The position numbers and the translations under genes are program-made. Below, in pieces: positions 52,089 to 60,391 of a stretch of 64,000 bases of DNA. Below the pieces are notes generated by a model. It had not been told where the DNA came from. It did no database searches and saw only the letters and a list, made by a program, of their open reading frames with translations. The DNA comes from Bog-473 sp963834405 (GTDB taxonomy: Bacteria > Actinomycetota > Acidimicrobiia > Acidimicrobiales > RAAP-2): NCBI GenBank assembly GCA_963834405.1, contig CAWIBX010000005.1, positions 1 through 64,000 on the forward strand. The letters are read 5' to 3'. Every line of letters begins with the position of its first letter. The first letter of the stretch is position 1.

Positions 52089-53630
52089 TCAGGAAGGGAC
52101 CCAATGCGTGGCCGGCGACGAGAGCCACCCCAGCACCTCACGGCGGGTGGTGGGGCCGCGCGGGGTCCAGGCGGAGGGCAGCGCGCCGTCCCCGCGGAGC
52201 TCGGCCGACTCGGAGACGTTCGCAGTGAGGGGATCGCTGGTCAGTCCGCAGCGCACGGCCGAGGGATCGACCCCGAACAGTGATGCCGCGTTGAGACCGA
52301 ACATCCGCTCCCTGAGCTCGGCGGTGAATGCCGGATATCCGTAGGTGTCCTGGAACTCCGTGCTGATGTCGAACGCCCGCATGGCCATGATCTGCGATTC
52401 GGGACTGCCGTACCAGATGGCATCGGTGCCCCACAGCACCCGCTGCTCCCCGACCCGTTTGAAGAGCTTTCCCAGCGCGTGGGCCGCTTGATCCGGCTGC
52501 GTGAGCAGTTGGCGCCACAGCGTCGCGACGTCGACCCACACGTTGTCGTTGACCGGGACCTGATGGTTGTCGAGCGCGGCGAGCAGGGTGTCGATGCCGA
52601 TCGTCGCCGTCGGGTCGTATGGCCCTTCGACGTGCGACGGGTCCCAGGCGGCGTGGTAGATGACGAAGTTCATGTCCGGGAACATGCGGGAGACCGCCAC
52701 GATGTCGTCGGGATGGTTGAAGGCGGGATCGAAGTTCACGAGCGGCAGGCCCTTGTGGGCCACGAAGACCTTGACCCCGAGGTCGTGCGCGTGCTGCACG
52801 GTGGGCAGTCCGATGACGGGGTCTTGCAGCGAATAGCCCCCGCCCGTGGGGCTCCACGCCGTGTACACCTTGAAGGCGGCGGGGGGGCCGCTCTCGACCG
52901 CGATGGTCATCTCGTCGAGCGTGGCGCTGACCGGCCCCACGTTGGGGGCGATGATGTTCTCCACGAGGACGCGGCTGGAGCCGCCCGCCGTGAGCTCGCT
53001 CGTGATGTGCTGAGTGCTCAGCGCCTCGGGGAACGGGATCGGCGCGTTCGCGGGCCCGGAGTTGGGCACGTCGGTCAGCACCGCCACCGTCGTGTCGCTG
53101 GCCAGGAACAGATCGTGCAGGTAGTTGGCCCGATCGACGCAGTCGAGCTTGTCGGTGTCGGTGCAGTCCGCCGGCAGCATCGACAGGACCAGGCCGGTGG
53201 TCTCCGGTGCGTTCTGCACCCACGCCCCGGTGGGCACGACGTGGTGGGTGTGGACGTCGAAGATGAACTCCCCGGTCCCGTTCAGCGCCTCCCGGCAGGC
53301 CGCCGTGTCCTCGGGTGTAGGCACCTTGAACGTGCCACCCCGGCCGTGCGAGGCGGCGGTCTGATGGGGCGAGGAGCACCCGGCAAGCTCGAACACGGCG
53401 AGCGACGCCGCCACGGCGCCGGCACCCTGGAGGAATCGCCGCCGGTCCACCCCGAGCCGCCGCGCCGCCTCGCCGATGGACGAGCGGATGGCGTCGTTGA
53501 CCGCCCGGTCCTGGGGCGTCCGGGCCGCGGGCACGAACTCACCGTTCGAGATCGGCCCGGCGGCGAGAGGGAGGCGGGCGTCGTCCTCCTGGTCTCGCAG
53601 CCGACGGGCGAATCGGCCGATGCCAGCCAT
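52089..53630 (-). CDS. Tat-exported amidohydrolase-type lipoprotein
   Basis: A 513-residue protein. A twin-arginine signal (RLGVDRRRFLQGAGAVAAS, about 58-76) ends in a lipobox LAGC (Cys near 85), so it is exported folded and lipid-anchored. The mature part begins with FIFDVHTHHVVPTG, the metal-binding motif of the amidohydrolase TIM barrel. Further ligand candidates are FVAHKGLPL, VIYHAAWDPSHVEGPYD and VLWGTDAIWYGSP. Relatives include ACMSD-like decarboxylases and hydrolases. The N-terminal 55 residues are unusual for a Tat substrate; a later start (near residue 44) is possible. The gene ends 34 bp before the DUF1214 gene and is the first of this group. Confidence 0.82.
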   Translation of the reverse strand: MAGIGRFARRLRDQEDDARLPLAAGPISNGEFVPAARTPQDRAVNDAIRSSIGEAARRLGVDRRRFLQGAGAVAASLAVFELAGCSSPHQTAASHGRGGTFKVPTPEDTAACREALNGTGEFIFDVHTHHVVPTGAWVQNAPETTGLVLSMLPADCTDTDKLDCVDRANYLHDLFLASDTTVAVLTDVPNSGPANAPIPFPEALSTQHITSELTAGGSSRVLVENIIAPNVGPVSATLDEMTIAVESGPPAAFKVYTAWSPTGGGYSLQDPVIGLPTVQHAHDLGVKVFVAHKGLPLVNFDPAFNHPDDIVAVSRMFPDMNFVIYHAAWDPSHVEGPYDPTATIGIDTLLAALDNHQVPVNDNVWVDVATLWRQLLTQPDQAAHALGKLFKRVGEQRVLWGTDAIWYGSPESQIMAMRAFDISTEFQDTYGYPAFTAELRERMFGLNAASLFGVDPSAVRCGLTSDPLTANVSESAELRGDGALPSAWTPRGPTTRREVLGWLSSPATHWVPS

Positions 53631-53695
53631 GTTGCCGAGGGTATCCGGCGATCACGCCGTATACCCGACACCAACGCCTGAGCGAGCTCGGACCG

Positions 53696-54325
53696 TCAGA
53701 GCCGCTCGCGCAACGTCGCCACACCCTCACCCGACAGGTCGTCGAGGACGGGCTTGCGACCGGTCATAGCCATGAGAAGGGACAGCATCGGGCCGCGCAC
53801 CTCGGGCCCCTCGCCGTGCGACCACTCGGCGTCGGTGGCGGTCAACCGCAGACCGTTGATGCGGTTCTTGGTACCGATGAGCATGTTCGAGCCCTTGAAG
53901 AAGTCGGCCAGCTCCATGACGGCCTCGGGCGGATACTCGTGCGTGATGCCGAGGGGCCGCCGGATGTCCTCGGCGTGGACGATCGTCTCACCCAGGATGG
54001 TGTCCTTGGGACCGGGTGGACGCTTCTGGGAGACGACGATCGCGTCGAAGTGCGCGAGCGTGTCGGCCCCCGAGTCGCCGAGGTTGGCGGCGACGCCCTT
54101 GGCCTGCAGCCGTTCGAAGCTGAATCCTGACCCGATCAGCTTGGGAAAGAACGACGCGGGCGTGATCTGCGCCGTACCCGCCATGTGGGCGAGCACGTCA
54201 CGGACGGTCCACTGCGGGCACAACGACGTGGTGGTCCACTGCTCCTCGCGCAACGGCGCCAGATCGGCCGCCAGGGCCTCGCGCTTGCCGTGGACGACCG
54301 GCCAGACGTCGACTCCTGCCAACAC
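53696..54325 (-). CDS. Mycothiol-dependent maleylpyruvate-isomerase-like (TIGR03083/DinB) protein
   Basis: A protein of about 209 residues. The bundle starts VVHGKREALAADLAPLREEQ, followed by WTTTSLCPQWTVRDVLAHMA with the conserved W-T-V-x-D-V-x-x-H metal region, and later ETIVHAEDIRRPLGI with a histidine ligand. GTG 54325, preceded by GGGAGG, is chosen; TTG 54322 is also possible, and the long upstream frame overlaps the neighbour without coding character. It faces the frameshifted homologue at 54522. Cofactor mycothiol is inferred from family; the substrate is unknown. Confidence 0.82.
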   Translation of the reverse strand: MLAGVDVWPVVHGKREALAADLAPLREEQWTTTSLCPQWTVRDVLAHMAGTAQITPASFFPKLIGSGFSFERLQAKGVAANLGDSGADTLAHFDAIVVSQKRPPGPKDTILGETIVHAEDIRRPLGITHEYPPEAVMELADFFKGSNMLIGTKNRINGLRLTATDAEWSHGEGPEVRGPMLSLLMAMTGRKPVLDDLSGEGVATLRERL

Positions 54326-54521
54326 AACCTCCCTGTCGGTGTTCTGCGCCGCCGCCGTCACCCGGTCGGCATCGCCTCGTAGACCCCAATGCTGCCCGCA
54401 ACGCGGGTATCGACCGAAATACGGGCGCCGGCCGGCGGGGGATGGAGGGCGCGCCAACCTCGTGCTCGGCCGGGTGAAGGCGGGGAACATTCGGGCCTTC
54501 GGCCCCCGATAGGGTCCCGGC

Positions 54522-55156
54522 GTGGCCGGGGTCGATCTGGACGCTGTGCTCACCCTCTACGACGAGGGAGTGGACCGGTTCGCCGCTCTCACAGGGCGTC
54601 TGCACGTCCCGGGCGAGTGGCAGCGCCCCGCCTGCGGGATATGGACGGCCGAGCAGCTCGCCCGCCACCTGCTAGCGGTGGCCGGCTGGTACCACGCCTG
54701 GTTGGACCGGGCCGAGGCCGGTGACGCGTCACCACCGTTCGCCGCCGGCCAGCTCGCGGCCAGAACGCCGCGGCCCTGGACGCGCTGGGGGACATGCCGG
54801 GTCCTGACGCAGTCGCACGTTTCGTGGCGAGTGCCCGCGCCTATCGCATGCGGGTCGCTCCGGCCTGGGACCTCCCCTACGGGTATCCCCGGGGGACGGT
54901 CACCGCCGGGCTCCACGCCGGCATGGCGGCCTGCGAGTGGCACCTGCACACGTGGGATCTCGCGCGCTCCAGAGGTATGGGCCACCGGCCCTCGGACCCG
55001 GCCACCCTGTTCGCCGCCGCCGGAGCCTGTCTGGCCCGGGCCCGCGGCGGGGTCGGCGGCCGGGCCGCGTCGGCGCTCGTCCCGGTCGGCTCCCGCCTCG
55101 GTCCCTGGCGCGCACTGCTCCGGCGCTCCGGCCGCACGCCGGCCATCGGCGACTGA
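54522..55156 (+). pseudogene. MDMPI-family protein, frameshifted
   Basis: A second mycothiol-enzyme-like gene, beginning GTG 54522 (DLDAVLTLYDEGVDRFAAL, then WTAEQLARHLLAVAGWYHAW). After QLAA near 54768 the coding potential passes to another frame (NAAALDALGDMPGPDAVARF, then AACEWHLHTWDLARSRG with the second histidine). It ends at 55156. A single missing base explains it. The joined protein of about 212 residues is the normal length. Either a recent pseudogene or a sequence error. Confidence 0.72.
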
Positions 55157-55181
55157 GCAGGTCGTCGCCGGGGCAGGCTCG

Positions 55182-55508
55182 TCAGCGCCAGCCGACCCGG
55201 CGCATGACGTGCGCGCGGCAGCGCGCCGCCCGCGTGCTCTCGAAGTCGCACGGCTGCTCGGTGAAACAGGGACACCCGAGGGCCTGGCCGTGACAGGCGG
55301 GGCAGCGCTCGATGCAGCAACCGGGGTGATGGACACCGCCGAGCGGAGTCCCGCAGTCGCGGCACTCGTCGGGCTCGAAGCGATGCCGCGGTCGGTACTC
55401 CTGCCCGAAGCGGACCGGTGCGTAGGCCTTGCCGCCGATGACGATCGGATCGGAGAGGCAGCTGATCCCGTCGGTCATCTCTCCGCCACAGTGCTTGCAG
55501 ATCGCCAT
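55182..55508 (-). CDS. Zinc-ribbon protein rich in cysteine pairs
   Basis: A 108-residue protein with five CxxC-like pairs: ICKHCGGEM, ECRDCGTPLGG, GCCIERCPACHGQ and LGCPCFTEQPC. These indicate at least two structural zinc sites. The ATG at 55508 immediately follows AAAGGAGGG; a start six codons upstream is possible. Small proteins of this kind bind nucleic acid or protein partners. There is no other recognisable domain. It converges with the frameshifted MDMPI gene. Confidence 0.7.
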   Translation of the reverse strand: MAICKHCGGEMTDGISCLSDPIVIGGKAYAPVRFGQEYRPRHRFEPDECRDCGTPLGGVHHPGCCIERCPACHGQALGCPCFTEQPCDFESTRAARCRAHVMRRVGWR

Positions 55509-55645
55509 GACCCTCCTTTGTGACATGTCGCCCGTGAGGCCCTGCTGCCGATCATCTCAGCCTGCTGTGACGACGGGGCGGATGAGGCGCACAAGGAGGC
55601 CGGCCCCCGACCACGCCGCGGGCCCCCTGTCCTACGCTGCGGTTC

Positions 55646-56473
55646 ATGACGACGGCAGAACGCGAGACGAACGAGGGGCGGACCGGGGCGCCGGGGCTCC
55701 TGGCCGGCAAGGTGTGCGTCGTGTCGGGCGTCGGCCCCGGGCTGGGTCGGCAGGCGGCCCGGGCGCTGGCGGCGCACGGCGGGGACATCGTGCTGGCGGC
55801 CCGCAAGCAACCCAATCTCGACAGCGTCCTGGCGGAGGTACAGGCCCTCGGGGCCCGGGCCATCGCCGTGTCCACCAACATCGTCGAGGAAGACGCGTGT
55901 GCGCGTCTCATGGCCGCCGCCGCCGAGGAATTCGGTGGCATCGACGTCGTCGTCAACAACGCCTTCCGGCCCGACGTGTTCCAGAGCTTCGAGGACGTCG
56001 ATCTCGGGGTGTGGCGCAAGATCATTGACGTCAACGTCTTCGGCTCGCTGCAGATGACCAGGGCGGCACTGCCCTACCTGCGCGAGCGGGGAGGCGGGTC
56101 GGTGGTGATGGTGGCGTCCATGGTGGCGCGCCAGCCCCAGCCCGGGCAGGGGGGGTATGCGATTTCGAAGGGCGCGCTCCTCACGGCGACCCGTGTCCTC
56201 GCCTACGAGCTCGGCCCCTCCAACGTGCGCGTCAACGCGGTGGTCCCGGGCTGGATGGCCGGGCCCTCCGTCGACATCTACATCGAGATGACCTCGGCCG
56301 GGCGGGGAGTCGAGCCCCAGGTCGTGGTCGACGAGCTCAACGCCCGCGTGCCTCTGGGGCGGATCCCACGCGACCAGGACGTGGCCGGCTCCATCGTGTA
56401 CCTCGCCTCCGACCTGTCCGCCGCCGTGACGGGACAGGCGCTCGACACCAACGGCGGCGAGATCTTCGCCTGA
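55646..56473 (+). CDS. Short-chain dehydrogenase/reductase
   Basis: A 275-residue SDR. The nucleotide turn is SGVGPGLGRQAARAL. NAG is replaced by NAF in VVVNNAFRP. The catalytic serine is in VASMVARQPQ and the tyrosine/lysine in YAISKGALL. The end QALDTNGGEIF is classical. It is about 35% similar in style to the SDR at 48778-49581 but on the opposite strand and monocistronic. The substrate is an alcohol or ketone of unknown nature. Confidence 0.92.
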   Translation: MTTAERETNEGRTGAPGLLAGKVCVVSGVGPGLGRQAARALAAHGGDIVLAARKQPNLDSVLAEVQALGARAIAVSTNIVEEDACARLMAAAAEEFGGIDVVVNNAFRPDVFQSFEDVDLGVWRKIIDVNVFGSLQMTRAALPYLRERGGGSVVMVASMVARQPQPGQGGYAISKGALLTATRVLAYELGPSNVRVNAVVPGWMAGPSVDIYIEMTSAGRGVEPQVVVDELNARVPLGRIPRDQDVAGSIVYLASDLSAAVTGQALDTNGGEIFA

Positions 56474-56558
56474 CCGCCGCCCGAACTCGCTGCCGGGCGT
56501 CGCGCCACGACGTTGCCTCCCCGTCGCCCGCCGGGCAGCACCTCTTGCCCCGGCGGCC

Positions 56559-58583
56559 TTACTTCCCCTCGCCCCCGCTGGCCGTGCAGGAACGGGGGTC
56601 CCAGGGCTGGAGCGGGGAGACCGTCGGGGTCGGGGGCTGGAACGCCTGGTTGGAGGAGGACGTGGAGGACGACGAGGAGGACGTCGTCGTGGTCGTGGTC
56701 CCCGACGATGCCGTCCCCGTCGACCCCGCGACCGCCCCGCCCCCGGCGCCCGTCGTCCCCGTCGTCGCCGTCGTGGGGGGCGGGTTCACGCTGAAGTCCG
56801 TGCCCGTCACGACGGTGATCTGGGAGCCGGGCTGCACCTGGGTGGGGTCGTCGGCCATGATCACCGCGCCCGACATGGAGTTGGCGACGGCCTGTGCCGC
56901 CGCGATGTTGGCCGGCGTCTTGGAGGAGTAGTACACGACGGTCTCCGCCTCCTGCCCCACCGGCGTCGTGTCCCCGACGGTTCCGATCTGGAAGCCGAGC
57001 GCCTTGAGGCTGTCCGCGGTGTCGGTGGCCTGGTTCGTGGCGCCGGAGCCGTTCTCGACGGAGACGGTGACCGTCGAGGGCGCCGGGAGGGCGCCGCCCG
57101 CGTAGGTGTCGTCGCCCGGCTTCAAGCCCAGGAACTGGTCGACGGCGGTGTGATCCTGCGGCTCGGCCGGGAACTCTATGTCCCCGTAGGAGCCGCCCTT
57201 GTAGACGTAGTTGCCGAACTGGTCCACGGCCACCGGGAGCGTCAGCTGCGGCGAGCTGTTCACGTTCACCCCGTGGAAGGTGAGCACCAGACTGATCATG
57301 TCGGTGGCCGACAGGCCCGAGTCGACGGTCAGCTGCCCGACCACCCCCGCCACGAGCGACTGGTCCGTGAGGGGGTTGCCGAGGCCCTTCCCCTTGACGG
57401 CGGTGGCCAGGACGCGGAGGAATTCGTGGTCCCGGCGGATACGGGCGAGGTCGCTCTGATTCTCGTAGGGCCAGTAGTTCGGGTTGGTGGTGGTGACCCC
57501 GGGACCCTTGTACTGCAGGTGGCGTGCCCGCACGACCTGGAGGGCCTGGGTCCCGTTGAGGGTGAGGCAACCCGTCGTCTGGATGTTCAGCCCTGAGTAC
57601 GCGTCGAAGACCGGCTCGGGGAAGTACATCTTGACACCACCGAGGGCGTTGACCACGTTGATGAAGCTGTCGAAGTTCAGTTCGACGAAGTGCTGAATCG
57701 GGATGCCGAAGTCCTCCTCAATGGAGTTGATCAGCTGGTCGGCACCCTCGTACAGGCCCGCGTCGATCTTGTTGGCCCCTTCCGCACGTGCGTTGGGGAT
57801 GAACAGGTCGCGCGGTATGGACAGAATCGACAGCGACCCGTTGGCGGGGTTCAGGTGCAGGATCATCACGACGTCGCTGTTCACGCCGTTGACCCCCTGG
57901 GAGCACAATCCGTAGGCGGGGTTCTGCACCTTGAGCGCACAACGGTCGGTCGAACCGATCATCAGGATGTTCTCGGTGCCCGCGTCCGCGCCTTTGGCCG
58001 GGGACGAAGTGAGGTTCTTGAGGTCGATCCGGTGGATCTCGTGGTTGAGGTACCAGCCGTAGCCGGCCGCGGCCCCGGCCAGCAGCACCAGCACCGTGAA
58101 GAACGTGCCGGCGATCCATGCCACCGTCCGCTTCCTCGAGCGCCTGCGCTTCGGGGCGGCGTGCGCCGCCCGGCGCTTGGCGTCCTTTCCGTCGTCCGCA
58201 GCGGCGTCTCCGTCGTCGGCGGCCGCCGCGGCGCCCGCACCGGCAGCGGCACCCGCGGCCGCCTCTGCTGCCGCGATCTGGCGTTCCAGTTCCCCCAGGC
58301 CGCGTTCCACCGGGTTGTTCGGATCGGCCGGCGGCACCGCCTCCATGTGCACTTCATCGCTGTCCTCTTCCGCCCCGCCGGCATCGGGACCGCCTGCCGC
58401 GACCTCGGCAGTCCCGGGCTCGACCTCGACAGTCCCGGGCTCGACCTCGGGTGCCGCGGGCTCGGGTGCCGGGGGCTCGGCCGCACCGGGCGCCACGTCG
58501 TCTGTCTCCGCCTTTTCAATCTGGCGGCCGAGGTCGTGCAGGCCCTTGTGGACGGGATCGTTCTCGGGGCTGGAGGGACTCAT
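56559..58583 (-). CDS. LytR-CpsA-Psr (LCP) family protein with LytR_C domain
   Basis: A 674-residue envelope protein. The cytoplasmic N-terminus (about 1-155) holds two copies of an amphipathic motif (NDPVHKGLHDLGRQIEKAE at 8-26 and NNPVERGLGELERQIAAAE at 89-107) joined by Ala/Glu/Pro repeats. A transmembrane helix lies at about 155-178. The LCP domain (about 205-400) has DVVMILHLNP, LSIPRDLFIPN and VRARHLQYKG. A LytR_C domain (about 500-590) and a Thr/Ser-rich tail follow. LCP enzymes attach teichoic-acid or arabinogalactan-type polymers to peptidoglycan from polyprenyl-phosphate carriers. The N-terminal repeats are additional. Confidence 0.92.
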   Translation of the reverse strand: MSPSSPENDPVHKGLHDLGRQIEKAETDDVAPGAAEPPAPEPAAPEVEPGTVEVEPGTAEVAAGGPDAGGAEEDSDEVHMEAVPPADPNNPVERGLGELERQIAAAEAAAGAAAGAGAAAAADDGDAAADDGKDAKRRAAHAAPKRRRSRKRTVAWIAGTFFTVLVLLAGAAAGYGWYLNHEIHRIDLKNLTSSPAKGADAGTENILMIGSTDRCALKVQNPAYGLCSQGVNGVNSDVVMILHLNPANGSLSILSIPRDLFIPNARAEGANKIDAGLYEGADQLINSIEEDFGIPIQHFVELNFDSFINVVNALGGVKMYFPEPVFDAYSGLNIQTTGCLTLNGTQALQVVRARHLQYKGPGVTTTNPNYWPYENQSDLARIRRDHEFLRVLATAVKGKGLGNPLTDQSLVAGVVGQLTVDSGLSATDMISLVLTFHGVNVNSSPQLTLPVAVDQFGNYVYKGGSYGDIEFPAEPQDHTAVDQFLGLKPGDDTYAGGALPAPSTVTVSVENGSGATNQATDTADSLKALGFQIGTVGDTTPVGQEAETVVYYSSKTPANIAAAQAVANSMSGAVIMADDPTQVQPGSQITVVTGTDFSVNPPPTTATTGTTGAGGGAVAGSTGTASSGTTTTTTSSSSSSTSSSNQAFQPPTPTVSPLQPWDPRSCTASGGEGK

Positions 58584-58894
58584 GGGTAGATTCGTGAATG
58601 ACGTGCCACGTCTGGCGGCGGACGCCCGCGCCCCCGAAGGCTCCGGATTGGGTGGCCGGAACGGTTGGCAAGCCTACCCGGGGCGCCCTGCGCGATGGCA
58701 GTCGGGGAGAGGGAGACCGAGACAGCCCCTGCGGGCCACCCGGGGGCCGCACCCACCCGGTGCAGCAGCGATACACCAGTTCACCGTGGGGTCACCCCGT
58801 CACACCCGCCTTCGTCGCCCTTTGTCACCGTCCCATACACTCCATTGCGCTCCACCGACGCGACCGGCGGACGGCGTGAGGAGGCGCACAGGAG
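58584..58894. other. Divergent promoter region
   Basis: The 311 bp between the LCP gene and the PRC/MgtE_N gene contain no gene. GAGGAGG (58879) and AGGAGA (58889) precede the start at 58895. No operator pattern stands out. Confidence 0.4.
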
Positions 58895-60172
58895 ATGGTC
58901 ATGGCCCCTGAGCTGATTCACCTTTCGGGCGTGTTGAAGAAGCCGCTTCGCGACGCGAAGACGGGCGACCGGCTCGGGCGCGTCGAGGACTTCATCGTCC
59001 GGATCGGCGACGCGCCGCACCCGCCGATTGTCGGCCTCGTGGTGAAGATCGGCGGCCGCGATCTCTTCGTGCCGATCCGCAAGATCTCCGACATCCAGCC
59101 CGGCGGGGTCACCTTCGACGGCGCCCGCGTGGACCTGCGCCGCTTCGAGCGCCGCGAGGGCGAGCTGCTGCTGGCCCGGGACCTCATGGCGCGCCACCTC
59201 ATCAACTTTGTGGGCGGGCGCCTTATCCGGGCCAACGAAATAGAGCTGGCCCGCGTCGGCGACGGCTGGGAGGTCGTCGGCGTCGACCCCACGGCCCGTG
59301 GGCTGTTCCGCCGCCTGTTGCCCGGCCGGCTCGGCCAGCGCTCCCAGGCAGGGGCCATCGTCGACTGGGCCAGCATCGAGCCGCTGGTCTCCCACGTGCC
59401 CACCGCCCGGCTGCGCATCCCCTACCGCAAGCTCGCCCGCCTCCATCCGGCCCAGATCGCGGACATGGTGGAGGCGGCGTCGCACGAGGAGGGCGAGGAG
59501 CTCATCGAGGCGGTGTCCCAGGACCCTGCCCTCGAGGCGGACGTCTTCGAGGAGCTCGACCCCGAGCACCAGATCGAGTTCGTCGAGGCGCGCTCCGACG
59601 CCGACGCCGCCGAGCTGATCGGCTCCATGGCCCCCGACGATGCCGCCGACCTGATCTCGGAGATCGACCAGGAGCGCCGCGCCCCCATCCTCGAGCTGCT
59701 CCCTGAGCCGCAACGGCGCAAGGTCCGGTCGCTGCTCAGCTACCACCCCGAGACCGCGGGCGGGCTCATGAACCCCGACTTCCTGATGCTGCCGGCGGGC
59801 ACGACCGCCGCCCAGGCACTGGATGCCGTCCGCACCAGCTCCGTGCCCCGCGAGGCGCTGGCCGTGGTGTTCGTCTCCGATCCCGCCGGCCACCCGATCG
59901 GGTCCGTGTCGACCGTCCACCTCATTCAGAGCCCGGCGGACGCCCCTCTCTCCTCGGTGGCCACGGCCGACGTCGCGCACGTCCACCCCGACTGGGACCT
60001 CGGCGCGACGGTGCGCAAGATGTCGGACTTCAACCTGACCGTCGCCCCCGTGCTCGATCCGGACCACGGCCGGATCCTCGGCGTGATCACCGTCGACGAC
60101 GTCCTGGAGCTGCTCCTGCCCCAGGGCTGGCGCCGCGACTTCGGCGTGGCCTCGGCCGCATCGGAGGAGTGA
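58895..60172 (+). CDS. Soluble PRC-barrel/MgtE_N/CBS protein
   Basis: A 425-residue cytosolic protein. A PRC-barrel-like domain (about 10-80, LRDAKTGDRLGRVEDFIVRI) is followed by a second PRC-like part (about 85-170), an MgtE_N superhelix (about 180-285, LARLHPAQIADMVEAAS, then LEELD-type repeats such as FEELDPEHQIEFVE) and a CBS pair (about 295-410). This is the cation-sensing cytoplasmic half of MgtE channels without any membrane part. The NRAMP-type transporter downstream in the same direction (219 bp gap) is the likely partner. It probably gates or senses Mg2+ or Mn2+ and possibly nucleotide. Confidence 0.9.
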   Translation: MVMAPELIHLSGVLKKPLRDAKTGDRLGRVEDFIVRIGDAPHPPIVGLVVKIGGRDLFVPIRKISDIQPGGVTFDGARVDLRRFERREGELLLARDLMARHLINFVGGRLIRANEIELARVGDGWEVVGVDPTARGLFRRLLPGRLGQRSQAGAIVDWASIEPLVSHVPTARLRIPYRKLARLHPAQIADMVEAASHEEGEELIEAVSQDPALEADVFEELDPEHQIEFVEARSDADAAELIGSMAPDDAADLISEIDQERRAPILELLPEPQRRKVRSLLSYHPETAGGLMNPDFLMLPAGTTAAQALDAVRTSSVPREALAVVFVSDPAGHPIGSVSTVHLIQSPADAPLSSVATADVAHVHPDWDLGATVRKMSDFNLTVAPVLDPDHGRILGVITVDDVLELLLPQGWRRDFGVASAASEE

Positions 60173-60391
60173 CCGTGTTCTGGCGACATACACCCGCGCC
60201 AACGGCGCATCCGGAACATCCGCATCATCCGTAGCAGCGCGGCGGGTATCACCTCACTGAGCGATTCCCGCCGACGGGTCCATCCCGGGGCCCGGTTTCC
60301 ACCCTGAAGGCCACACGGGCACAAGACCGTGCCCGCCCGAGCGAACCGCCCCCGCCGGCGGCGTAGCGAGAACCAGAAGGAGGTGAGACAC
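60173..60391 (+). other. Structured leader region upstream of the NRAMP gene
   Basis: This stretch can fold into several hairpins: GGCGGG...CCCGCC (60241-60272, with an inner ATC/GAT), a GC-rich one near 60275-60295, and CGGGCAC/GTGCCCG (60317-60336). It ends in a strong GGAGGTGA (60379-60386). It does not match the M-box or yybP-ykoY signatures I know, so no riboswitch is claimed. Confidence 0.35.

Noticed and set aside
58781..60202. A 473-codon frame antisense to the PRC/MgtE_N/CBS gene
   Set aside because: No domain, and the sense strand is unambiguous.
60173..60391. M-box or yybP-ykoY riboswitch before the NRAMP gene
   Set aside because: The conserved loop sequences of those classes could not be found; only non-specific hairpins are present.
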